Source: an uncultured Collinsella sp. (GTDB taxonomy: Bacteria > Actinomycetota > Coriobacteriia > Coriobacteriales > Coriobacteriaceae). From it: DNA of 30,838 nt. The stretch covers positions 1 through 30,838 of the forward strand of contig CABQMC010000002.1 of assembly GCA_902465115.1 (NCBI GenBank), in the 5' to 3' direction. The position numbers and the translations under genes are program-made. Positions within the stretch are counted from its first letter, which is position 1; each line of letters begins with the position of its first letter. This document shows, in pieces, positions 16,139-25,300 of this stretch. The notes beneath the pieces are model-generated. The model searched no databases. It was given only the letters and a program-made list of their open reading frames with translations, and was not told the DNA's origin.

Positions 16139-16720
16139 ATGGATCATAAAATGTCGCGCTCGCCGTGGGTTATTCATTACGACGGTTCGAGCTGCAACGG
16201 ATGCGATATCGAGGTGCTGGCCTCGCTTACCCCACTGTTCGATGCGGAGCGCTTTGGCGTGGTCAACACCGGCAACCCCAAGCATGCGGACATCTTTTTG
16301 GTGACGGGTTCGGTCAATGCCCAGAACCTGCCTGTCGTGCGCCAGATCTACAACCAGATGCTCGAGCCCAAGTGCGTGGTGGCGTGCGGCATCTGCGCGT
16401 GTTCGGGCGGCGTGTTCCGCGATGCCTACAACGTGATCGGCGGCGTGGACCGCGCGATTCCCGTGGACGTGTACGCGCCCGGGTGCGCCATTCGCCCCGA
16501 GACGGTGATCGATGCCATCGTGGAGGCGTGTGGCATCCTGGACCAGAAGGAGGCCGTGATGCGCGCCGGCGGCGATCCGCTCACCGTGGGCGGTGCCGCT
16601 ACCTGGGACGGTGGCGTTGAGCTGGGCGAGGGCGGGTTTGTGGCCACTGCTGGGGCCGACGGTGCCGGTGGCGGCGACACGGCCGCTGGGAAGCCCGCCG
16701 CTGCAAAGGAGGCCGAGTAA
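16139..16720 (+). CDS. echC: Ech hydrogenase small subunit EchC (NuoB-like)
   Basis: Carries the proximal 4Fe-4S cluster that passes electrons to the NiFe site. The 193-residue protein has SSCNGCD (Cys19, Cys22), ACGICACSGG (Cys83, 86, 88) and APGCAIRPE (Cys116), the ligand pattern of group 4 hydrogenase small subunits and NuoB. The core ends at about residue 150. The remaining 40 residues are Gly/Ala-rich with no recognisable domain and are longer than typical EchC. AGGAGG at 16125-16130 precedes ATG 16139. The stop TAA shares its last A with the ATG of echD. Confidence 0.95.
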   Translation: MDHKMSRSPWVIHYDGSSCNGCDIEVLASLTPLFDAERFGVVNTGNPKHADIFLVTGSVNAQNLPVVRQIYNQMLEPKCVVACGICACSGGVFRDAYNVIGGVDRAIPVDVYAPGCAIRPETVIDAIVEACGILDQKEAVMRAGGDPLTVGGAATWDGGVELGEGGFVATAGADGAGGGDTAAGKPAAAKEAE

Positions 16721-17418
16721 TGCAAAAGGCTATCTATACCACCGTCGGGATCGACGAGCTCCTGTCGCATGTCCAGGCGCTTAAGGGCGTCGGCGCGCGC
16801 TTTGTGCAAATGCACGCTGAACGCAACGTCGACGACGGCTCGTATCGCTTGGTCTATACGTTTATCAACGTTCGTGCTGCTCAGGAGCATATTGCGCAGG
16901 ACGGCAGCTATGCGATTGAGAACCTGGTGGTTGAGGGCATCGACCAGTACCAGGAGATTCCGTCCATCAGCTCGTATTACCCCGCGGTGTTCCCGTTTGA
17001 AAATGAGGCCCACGACCTGTTTGGCCTTGCCATCACCGACATGCAGGTCGACTTTAAGGGCTTTTTCTACCAGGTTTCGACTGCCGAGCCCATGAGCGTC
17101 ATCACGCCCGAGGTGAAGGCCGCGCGCGAGAAAGCCATGAAGGTCCGTGCCGCTGCCGAGGCCAAGGCGCGCAAGGCCGCGGCCGAAAAGGCCGCCGCTG
17201 CGGCTGCTGCAGGGGAGGGCGCTGCGGGCGCTGCCGTCGCTCAGCCCGCTGCGGCTGCCGGCTCCGATGCCCAGCATGACGATGCCGCTGCCAAGGCCGC
17301 GCTCAAGGCTGCCGAGATGGAGGCAAAGCTTGCCGCCATGGATCCCGAGAAAGCGGCCAAGGTCCGCGCGGCGCTTGCCGCCAAGGCCGCCCGCGACAAG
17401 CAGGAAAAGGAGGCGTAA
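16720..17418 (+). CDS. echD: Ech hydrogenase subunit EchD (NuoC-like) with an Ala/Lys-rich tail
   Basis: Structural subunit next to the large subunit, related to the 30-kDa complex I subunit NuoC. Residues 1 to about 130 form the expected domain: YTFINV, VEGIDQYQEIPSISSYYPAVFPFENEAHDLFGL, which matches the NuoC signature of Glu-Arg/Glu-x-x-Asp-x-x-Gly type. From about 133 to 232 the chain is almost entirely Ala, Lys, Glu and Arg and probably forms a long charged helix, doubling the size of a usual EchD. AAGGAGG at 16706-16712 and the TAATG overlap show coupling with echC. The tail role is unknown. Confidence 0.92.
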   Translation: MQKAIYTTVGIDELLSHVQALKGVGARFVQMHAERNVDDGSYRLVYTFINVRAAQEHIAQDGSYAIENLVVEGIDQYQEIPSISSYYPAVFPFENEAHDLFGLAITDMQVDFKGFFYQVSTAEPMSVITPEVKAAREKAMKVRAAAEAKARKAAAEKAAAAAAAGEGAAGAAVAQPAAAAGSDAQHDDAAAKAALKAAEMEAKLAAMDPEKAAKVRAALAAKAARDKQEKEA

Positions 17419-17423
17419 GGTCC

Positions 17424-18512
17424 ATGGCACATCGCTCCGTCATTCCGTTTGGCCCGCAGCACCCGGTGCTGCCCGAGCCGCTTCATCTGGATCTGGTGAT
17501 CGATGACGACCGTGTTATCGAGGCAATTCCGCAGATCGGCTTTGTGCACCGCGGACTCGAGAAGCTCACCGAAAAGCGCGACATGCACCAGTTTGGTTAC
17601 ATCGCCGAGCGCATCTGCGGCATCTGCGCCGTGGGCCACAGCTGCGGCTATGCCAGCGCCTGCGAACGCATGCTCGACATCGAGGTGCCCGGCCGCGTGC
17701 AGTATATCCGTACCATTTTGCACGAGCTTTCGCGCATTCACTCGCACCTGCTGTGGCTGGGCCTGCTCGCCGATGCCTTTGGCTTTGAGGCGCTGTTCTA
17801 TCGGTCTTGGACGCTGCGCGAGCAGATTCTCAAGATCTTTGAGAGCACCTGCGGCGGCCGCGTGATTCTGTCGATCAACGAGATCGGCGGCCTTAAGCAC
17901 GACATTGAGGACTCCGAGCTGGCGGGTATTGTCCAGACGCTCGACGCCATGCGCCCCGACTACGAGGCCCTGGTGCATACGTTTTTGGACGACAACAGCT
18001 GCGGCGAGCGCCTGCATGGCGTGGGCGTGATCAGCAAGAAAGATGCACTGGAGCTTTCGATGGTCGGCCCGTTCGGCCGCGCCTCGGGCGTGGACTACGA
18101 CGTGCGCATGTTTGGCGACGGTGCCTATGCGGACTTGGCTGCGTTTGAGCCCATCGTTGCCACCGATGGCGACTGCTATGCCCGCTGCCAGGTGCGTTGT
18201 GCCGAGGTCACACAGGCCATGGACATCATCAAGGAGCTTGTCAGCAAGATTCCGCACGACGGTATCGGCGGGCGCACCAAGCTTACGCCGGCCGACGGCG
18301 CGCGCGGCGAGGTTGTGATTGAGCAGCCGCGCGGCGAGGCGTATTACTATGTGCGCGGCAACGGCACCAAGAACCTGGACCGTTTCCGCGTGCGCACGCC
18401 GACGTCGCAGAACTTGGCGGGTCTGACGCATGCGCTGCAGGGCGTACTCCTTGCCAACGTTCCCATGATTATCCTGACCATCGACCCCTGCATTAGCTGC
18501 ACGGAAAGGTAG
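17424..18512 (+). CDS. echE: Ech [NiFe] hydrogenase catalytic large subunit EchE
   Basis: Holds the Ni-Fe active site where protons are reduced to H2 or H2 is oxidised. Of 362 residues, the N-terminal motif RICGICAVGHS supplies Cys65 and Cys68, and the C-terminal motif DPCISC supplies Cys356 and Cys359. All four metal ligands are present, which separates it from complex I NuoD, which has lost them. Only three residues (TER) follow the last Cys, so there is no C-terminal extension for a maturation endopeptidase to remove. FGPQHPVLPEPL near the start is the usual NuoD/EchE N-terminus. AAGGAGG at 17406-17412 gives a strong ribosome site. Its maturation (hyp) genes are not in this window. Confidence 0.96.
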   Translation: MAHRSVIPFGPQHPVLPEPLHLDLVIDDDRVIEAIPQIGFVHRGLEKLTEKRDMHQFGYIAERICGICAVGHSCGYASACERMLDIEVPGRVQYIRTILHELSRIHSHLLWLGLLADAFGFEALFYRSWTLREQILKIFESTCGGRVILSINEIGGLKHDIEDSELAGIVQTLDAMRPDYEALVHTFLDDNSCGERLHGVGVISKKDALELSMVGPFGRASGVDYDVRMFGDGAYADLAAFEPIVATDGDCYARCQVRCAEVTQAMDIIKELVSKIPHDGIGGRTKLTPADGARGEVVIEQPRGEAYYYVRGNGTKNLDRFRVRTPTSQNLAGLTHALQGVLLANVPMIILTIDPCISCTER

Positions 18513-18519
18513 GCGCGGC

Positions 18520-18861
18520 ATGAGTTTGCTGACATTTGCCAAGACGGCCTTGGGCTCTATGGTCAAGCAGCCGGTCACGGTGTGCTATCCGCAGGAAAAG
18601 CTCGCGGCGCCCGAGCGCCTGCGCGGGCATATCGTCAACGACATGGACGTGTGCATTTGCTGCGGCATGTGCGCGCGCCGTTGCCCGGCGGGCGCACTCG
18701 CGGTCGATCGCAAGGGCGGTACCTGGTCGATCGATCCGTACGCTTGCGTGGTGTGTGGCGAGTGCATCGAGAGCTGCCCCAAGCACTGCCTGACTATGGA
18801 CACCGCCCGCACCCCGGTCGCAGCGGACAAGACTCCCACGGTAAAAACCAAGCCGGAATAG
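18520..18861 (+). CDS. echF: Ech hydrogenase ferredoxin-like subunit EchF (2x 4Fe-4S)
   Basis: Polyferredoxin subunit that passes electrons between soluble ferredoxin and EchC. The 113-residue protein has two C-x2-C-x2-C-x3-C-P motifs: CICCGMCARRCPAG (about 46-59) and CVVCGECIESCPKH (about 76-89), typical of NuoI/EchF. It begins 7 bases after echE and closes the operon. The last 25 residues are a Thr/Lys/Pro-rich tail. Confidence 0.95.
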   Translation: MSLLTFAKTALGSMVKQPVTVCYPQEKLAAPERLRGHIVNDMDVCICCGMCARRCPAGALAVDRKGGTWSIDPYACVVCGECIESCPKHCLTMDTARTPVAADKTPTVKTKPE

Positions 18862-18882
18862 CGCTGGAATAGAGCCGGGATA

Positions 18883-18916
18883 GGGGCCGGTGGGGCAAAA
18901 TTGCCCCACCGGCCCC
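18883..18916. terminator. Perfect 16-bp hairpin after the ech operon
   Basis: Bases 18883-18898 and 18901-18916 are perfectly complementary, with a minimal loop. The stem is GC-rich but no T-tract follows. It probably stabilises or ends the ech transcript, possibly with Rho. Confidence 0.6.
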
Positions 18917-18947
18917 GCGCTTAAACGCGCGGTTGGGCCGCCACGAA

Positions 18948-19100
18948 CAAAACTATGCCGGATTACGGGGCTGGATAGCGAACCTCCCACCATGCAGAAA
19001 AACGCAAAAACAAAACCGCAGGTAGATAGCCTTCCGTTTTTCAAAAAATGGAGGTATGGATGAGGTCCCGACATTAGCCCCGTAATCCGGCACAGTTTTG
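18948..19100 (+). repeat. Long-hairpin repeat element, copy 1
   Basis: The arms 18948-18972 and 19076-19100 are complementary at 24 of 25 positions. The core of about 100 bases contains an A-rich stretch and the motif GCAGGTAGA (19018-19026), and ends near GAGGTATGG (19051-19059). Core similarity to copy 2 is clear over about 80 bases (CCAT, AAAAACGC, AACCGCAGGTAGA, TTTT, TTCAAAA, GGTATGG in the same order). Similarity continues downstream of the arm: GGAGGAAA and a TCATTTT segment near 19143-19165 match the flank of copy 2. Confidence 0.8.
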
Positions 19101-19207
19101 AAATGACACCATATCCGTAACAGCTCCTGATCCCCCAAGGACGGAGGAAAGTGGGTCATTTTTGCCTGATGGCTCCGAGTCGCACCCGTTTTCCTGCGAA
19201 AACGCCG

Positions 19208-19287
19208 TGTCTCAACTTTGGTGAGACATTTGTCTCACGCTCAAAACCGAATCTGGAACATGTGTCACCTGCCCTAATTGTGTCTCA
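19208..19287. promoter_or_regulatory. Operator-like cluster of TGTCTCA sites before the giant adhesin gene
   Basis: TGTCTCA occurs at 19208-19214, 19231-19237 and 19281-19287, and its complement TGAGACA at 19222-19228. The middle pair forms a perfect palindrome (TGAGACA-TT-TGTCTCA, 19222-19237). Four half-sites within 80 bases, 53-132 bases before the start codon, suggest cooperative binding by a dimeric regulator. No clear -35/-10 pair could be placed with confidence. Confidence 0.6.
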
Positions 19288-19339
19288 TTCCGTAACTTTA
19301 GGCTGATGCAAGGTCTGAGCCCGCGAGAAGGGAGACGCG

Positions 19340-22300
19340 ATGAGCAGGTACACGAGGGGTCTCTTGGCGGTGATACTGGCCGTAGTGCTGGTGTTGCCGG
19401 CTGCAGCATTTGCCATGCTGCCCGAGGCCAACGCCAGGTCCAGCACCGGAATGGACGGACCGGCCATGACCGGAAAAACGGTCGTCGACTACGACACCAG
19501 CAACCACTGGAAGTTCTGGGCCGGCGGCTATAACGGAAAGGAAATAACAACTCAAAACGTCGGCCGAATCTGGACCGACAAGACGGTCAGGGCAGTCGAG
19601 AACGGGGATTCTGATTTCCTGACCACGCTGTCTGCTATCTCTTCGACATCCGATACGACGGTCTCCGGCAAGCCGCTCGACATCGTGCTGGTGTTGGATG
19701 CCTCTGGTTCGATGAGTGATCCTATGGGCGACGGAGACCCCATCAAGCGTATCGATGCGCTGAAGACGGCTGCCAATAGCTTTATTGACACCATCGCCAA
19801 GGAAAATGCAAAGATTTCGGACGAGTCCAAGCAGCATCAGGTTGCCGTCGTTAAGTTCTCGGGCAATAAGTCCACCACGGTCGGAAATGACTTTTATCGT
19901 GATGATGGGTACACCTACAACTACTCACAGACCATGATGGGCTTGACCAATTGTTCTGAAGCCAGCGCGACTGAACCCGGCGCAACTGATCTTAAGAAAA
20001 CAATCAACGCAATTAACCCCGCCGGTTCTACACGCGCCGACTATGGCTTGCAGCTGGCTGATGAGGTATTTTCGTCTGGTCGCGCCGACGCCAAGAAGAT
20101 CGTTGTCTTCTTCACTGATGGTTCACCTACGAGTTCTAGTGGGTTCGAGAAAAAGGTTGCCAATAGCGCCATCAAAAGCGCCAAGGACCTCAAGGATAAA
20201 GGTGCCGACATTTATACGATCGGTATCTTTAGCGGCGTAAACCCCAGCGCCGACCCCACGGTTGATGGCACAAGCAAAGAGAATAAGTTCATGCATGCCG
20301 TGTCGAGCAACTATCCTGCCGCCTCATCCAGCATTTCTTCCTGGGGCGAATGGACCATCAACTTTGGTGCGCGCGCAGAAAACGCCAATTACTACAAGTC
20401 GGCAACCAGCGCCTCTGAGCTCGAGAAAATCTTCGAAGAGATCTCGGGAAGCATTATCCAAGCTGGTTACCCGACCGAAGTTCACGGCGGTTATGGCGAG
20501 CATAAGTCTGGCTACATTACGTTTACTGACGAGCTGGGCGACTTTATGCAGGTCGACAACTTTACGTCTGTCGTGTATAACGGCACGACGTTTGACAAGC
20601 CGACAAAGAAGACCGAAGGCAATGTCGACACCTACAAATTTACGGGTGCCGCTGCGAACCTGGTCATCACCGTTCAGCATACCGAAGAGGGCAAGCCTCA
20701 GGCCGGCGATATCGTAACAGTCAAGATTCCTGCGTCGCTGATTCCGCTGCGCCACTTTAAGATCACCGATGGTGTTCTTACGGTCGACGATACTGAGCCC
20801 ATCCGGGTGAACTACACCTCGAGCGTTAAGAGAGACGCGCTCGACAACCTGTTTGCGCCCGAGAAGGTAGCGGGGCTCAAGGGCTACATCGAGAGCAATA
20901 CGATCACAGCGGAGAACGGTTCCAAGATCGTGAACTTCTACGCGAACAAGTGGAACGCTGGCGCGTTGGGCGATACGATCGCAAACTTTGAGCCTGCCGA
21001 CACCAACCGTTATTACTATTTCCAGAAGCAGACTCCCATTTATGTGGATAAGAACTGCACAACGCCTGCGACGGGCTCGCTGGCTGCCGAGGGCATCTAT
21101 TACTACAAGGATGAGTTTGAGGCGCTGGGCGCAGACGGAAAGGCCGAATCCCGTACTGCTGTTATTGAGTTTGCCGGTGAACACGCTGCGAACTTTGAGG
21201 GCGCCGTCGTGCGCGACGCGAGTGGAAACCTGTCGTTTAGCAAGGGAACCGCACGCCTGGCCTTTATTGATGAGCTCCACACCACCAAGGAGAGCGTGGG
21301 CGGTAACCTCACCGGCACCGTGACCGACGTGCTCAACCCCAAGTGGAACAACATGTCTGCAAAGGCGAACGCCACAGAGGTTGACGTCCATCTGGGCAAC
21401 AACGGCAAGATTAGCTATAAGTACGACATGACGCCGGCAACGGTGGATACCGGCGCGCGCTTTGGCCTGACCAAGGTGCTCGAGGGCCGCGACTGGACAG
21501 ATGCGGACGAGTTTAAGTTCGAACTCGCTGCGACGTCCGAGAACGATGCCCCGATGCCTGCACTCGCGACTGCGATCGTGTGCAAGGCTGACCCAGACAA
21601 GGGCAGGGCAGCCATCGACTTCGGCGAGATCACCTACAACAAGCCGGGCGAGTACACCTATGAGGTCCGCGAGGTCAAGGGCGACGCCGGTGGCATTACC
21701 TACAGCAAGAACGTTGCCACGTTCAAGGTGACCGTGGCGGTTAATGCCACGGGTGGGCTTAAGGCTGACGTTGAAAAGATCTCGGGCGAGACCGAGTTCA
21801 AGAACACCTATAGCGCCAAGACGGAAACCCCGCTGACTCTTGAGGCAACCAAGACGCTCACGGGGCGCCCGATGGCCGATGACGAATTTAAGTTTGCGCT
21901 GAGCTATGCGGGGCACGACGAGGTTCTGCTGGATGCAACCAACAAGGGTGGCAAGGTTGAGTTCGGTCCGCTGACGTACACGACCAAGTCGCTCGCCAAG
22001 CTGGTCGAGGAAGACAAAGCATCGCTTGATGCTAGCTCAGACAAACCGACGTGGACCATTCATTACATTGCTGCCGAGCAGACCGGCAAGCTGCCTGCGG
22101 GCGTGAGCGCCACCGTGTCGGCAATTGACGCATGTGTAACCGTTGTCGACAACGGCGATGGTACCCTGACGGCGACGGCTGTCTACGGCGATGCCGGCAA
22201 CGAGTTCGTGAACACCTACACTGCCGCGCCTGCCGAGGCATCGCTTGTGGGCAAGAAGAATCTGCAGGTTCCTAAGGGCCTGACCCCGGCTGACATTGCC

Positions 22301-25300
22301 GGCAAGTTCACCTTTACCGTGACCGGCGAAGAGGGCACACCCATGCCCGCGAACACGAGTGCGCACAACGATGCTAAGGGCAAGGTCGACTTTGGCAAGA
22401 TCACCTTTACGCTCGACGACCTTAACAAGGCTCTGGGCGAGAAGCCCGAGAAGCGCGAGCACACCTTTACCTACACCGTGACCGAGTCCGGCGAGGTCGC
22501 TGGCGTGACCAACGACGCCAAGCTGTCGCGCGAGGTTTTCTTCACCGTGACCGATGACGGCAAGGGTAATCTGATCGTATCCCGCAAGCCGGACGGCGAT
22601 GTGGCATTTACGTTCACCAATACCTATAACGTGACGCCTGTCGAGACGAGCGTCACCGACCAGATCACCGCGAACAAGGTCCTGACCGGGCGTGAGCTTG
22701 CTGCCGGCGAGTTCTCTTTTGAGCTGGTCGAGGGCGACGAGGTTGTCGCCAAGGGCACCAACGCTGCCGACGGCACGATCGCCATGGACAAGATCGCCTA
22801 CGACAAGCTTGGTAAGCACACCTACACGCTGCGCGAGGCCAAGGGCGGAACCACCAGCAAGGGCGTCACCTACAGCGACGCCAAGTACACCATCGAGACC
22901 ACCATCACGGACAACGGCGACGGCACCCTCAAGGCCGAGCATGTCCTGAAAGGTACCGAGCCCGCCGAGTTCAAGAACACCTACAGCGTGACCCCGCTCG
23001 ATGCAGAGCTCGACTTTGACCTGAGCAAGGTCATCAGCGGCCGCGACTGGACGGATGGGGACGAGTTTAGCTTTACCATTACCGCCGCCGAGGGCACCCC
23101 GCTGCCCGACCCCGCAACCGTGACCGTGAGCAAGAAGGACGCGAAGGACGGCATCGCCGCCATCAACTTCGGCAAGATCCGCTACACGGCTGCCGGAACC
23201 TACAAGTACGAGATCCGCGAGAACGCGGGCAATGCGGCAGGCATGACGTATGACGGACATGTCGCGACCGCCGAAGTGACCGTGACCGAGAACGGCGAGG
23301 GCGTCCTGACCGCCAACGTCACCAAGAAGGAAAGCGGACGTTTTACCAACACGTACCGCACTGAGCTCGATTACGCCGCGGCCGGCGGCCTCAAGCTCAG
23401 CAAGAGCCTCTCCGGACGTCCCATGACCGAGGGCCAGTTCACCTTTACCGTGACACCTGCTGACGACGCCTCGGCTCGCGCGCTCGGTCTGCTGCCCGGG
23501 GTCAACAGCTTCAAGTCCCCCGAAGCGGCAGAGGCAACGGTCGGTCTGATTGACATTCTGGCTGGTCATGAGGTCAAGTTTACGCAGGCTGACGCCGGCA
23601 AGACCTTCAAATACACCGTGGCCGAGAAGAACGACCACAAGCCCGGCTACACCTACGACGATGCCGAGCGCACCGTGACGATCGCCATCGCCGACGACAC
23701 CGCCGGTACGCTCACTGCTACGACGACCGTTTCCGGTGGTCCCGAGGGCACGCATGAGACGGTCCACAAGAGTGGCGAGAACAAGGTCGAGAAAGCCCTG
23801 GTGCCGTTCCACAACAGTTACAGCGCTACGACCAACACGCCTGGTGGCACCGCTGCTCAGGTCGTTGCCACTAAGACCCTGACCGGTCGCCCGATGGCCG
23901 ACGGCGAGTTCTGGTTCGGCATCGCCTATCAGGGTGAGCTTGTGGCATACGAAAACCTCAAGCCCAATATCGGCGGGCACGTGAGCTTTGATAAGCTGCA
24001 CTACGACACCAAGATGCTTGCTAATCTTGAGGCTGCTGGGCTTGCTTATCGTACCGATAAGGACGGTAAGCTTGCCTGGACCATTAACTACACGGCCTAC
24101 GAAGATTTATTCGGGCTGCCGAATGGCGTTTCCGCTACAACGTGGAGCTTTGGCTTTAAGGTTATCGTCGTCGACAACGGTGACGGTACCCTGACGGCAA
24201 CGGTCGACTACGGCGGCGTCGAGCCCTTGTTCGAGAACGTCTACGGCGCCGAAGCCGTCGATGCCGCGCTCACCGGCGCCAAGAAGCTCCAGGCAACCGA
24301 GGGCCTGACCCCGGCTGACATCACGGGCAAGTTCACCTTTACCGTGACCGCCGACGAGGCCGGCGCCCCGATGCCCGAGCGCACGACCGCAACCAACGAC
24401 GCGGCTGGCAACGTGGACTTTGGCAAGATCCACTTTACGCTCGAGGACCTCAACCGCGCTCTGGGCGTGACGGACGATGCGACCGATAAGGCCGAGGCAG
24501 ACGAAGCTGACGAGGCAGAGGCCGACGAGGCAGAGGCCGAAGAGGCCGACACCGATGCCAACGCCGACGAGCCCAGCGACGAGCCCGAGCCCGCAGCCCC
24601 CACCGCTCCGCGCTCGCACACCTTTACTTACACGGTGACCGAGTCCGGTAGTGCCCCTGGCGTGACCAATGACACCAACGCCACGCGCAAGGTTTCCTAC
24701 ACCGTGTCTGACGACGGTGCCGGGCATCTGAGCGTCAAGCGCGAAGGCGACGACGGTGCTGCCTTCACGTTTACCAACACCTACGGCGTGGCACCTACCG
24801 ATTCGTCCGTGACCGATCAGGTCAAGACAGTCAAGCGCCTGACTGGACGCGACCTTGCAGCAGGCGAGTTCACGTTTGAGCTGCTCGAGGACGACGTGGT
24901 TGTCGCTAACGGCACCAACGACGCTAACGGCACCGTGACGCTGAGCCCGATTCGCTACGAGGCACCCGGCACGCACACGTACACGCTGCGCGAGGCTTGC
25001 CCCAACGCGCTCGGCCTGTACAAGGGCGTCACCTATGACGGCACGACCTACACCGTCGTGACCACCGTCTCCGACAACGGCGACGGCACGCTGACCGCGA
25101 CGCACAAGCTCGAGGGAACCACCGAGTCGGCTGGCTTTACCAACAAGTATCACGCCATGCCTACGCAGGTTTCCATCGGCGCCATCAAGGTGCTCGAGGG
25201 ACGCGAACTCAAGAAGGACGAGTTTAGCTTTAAGCTCGTTGGCGAGGACATCGAGTCTACGGTTACCAACGATGCCGACGGCAAGATCAACTTTGACAAG

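Noticed and set aside
13244..18861. Complex I (nuo) operon instead of a hydrogenase
   Set aside because: The large subunit retains both CxxC pairs that bind Ni-Fe, and gene order and the missing nuoE/F/G and nuoJ/K/M/N genes fit Ech.
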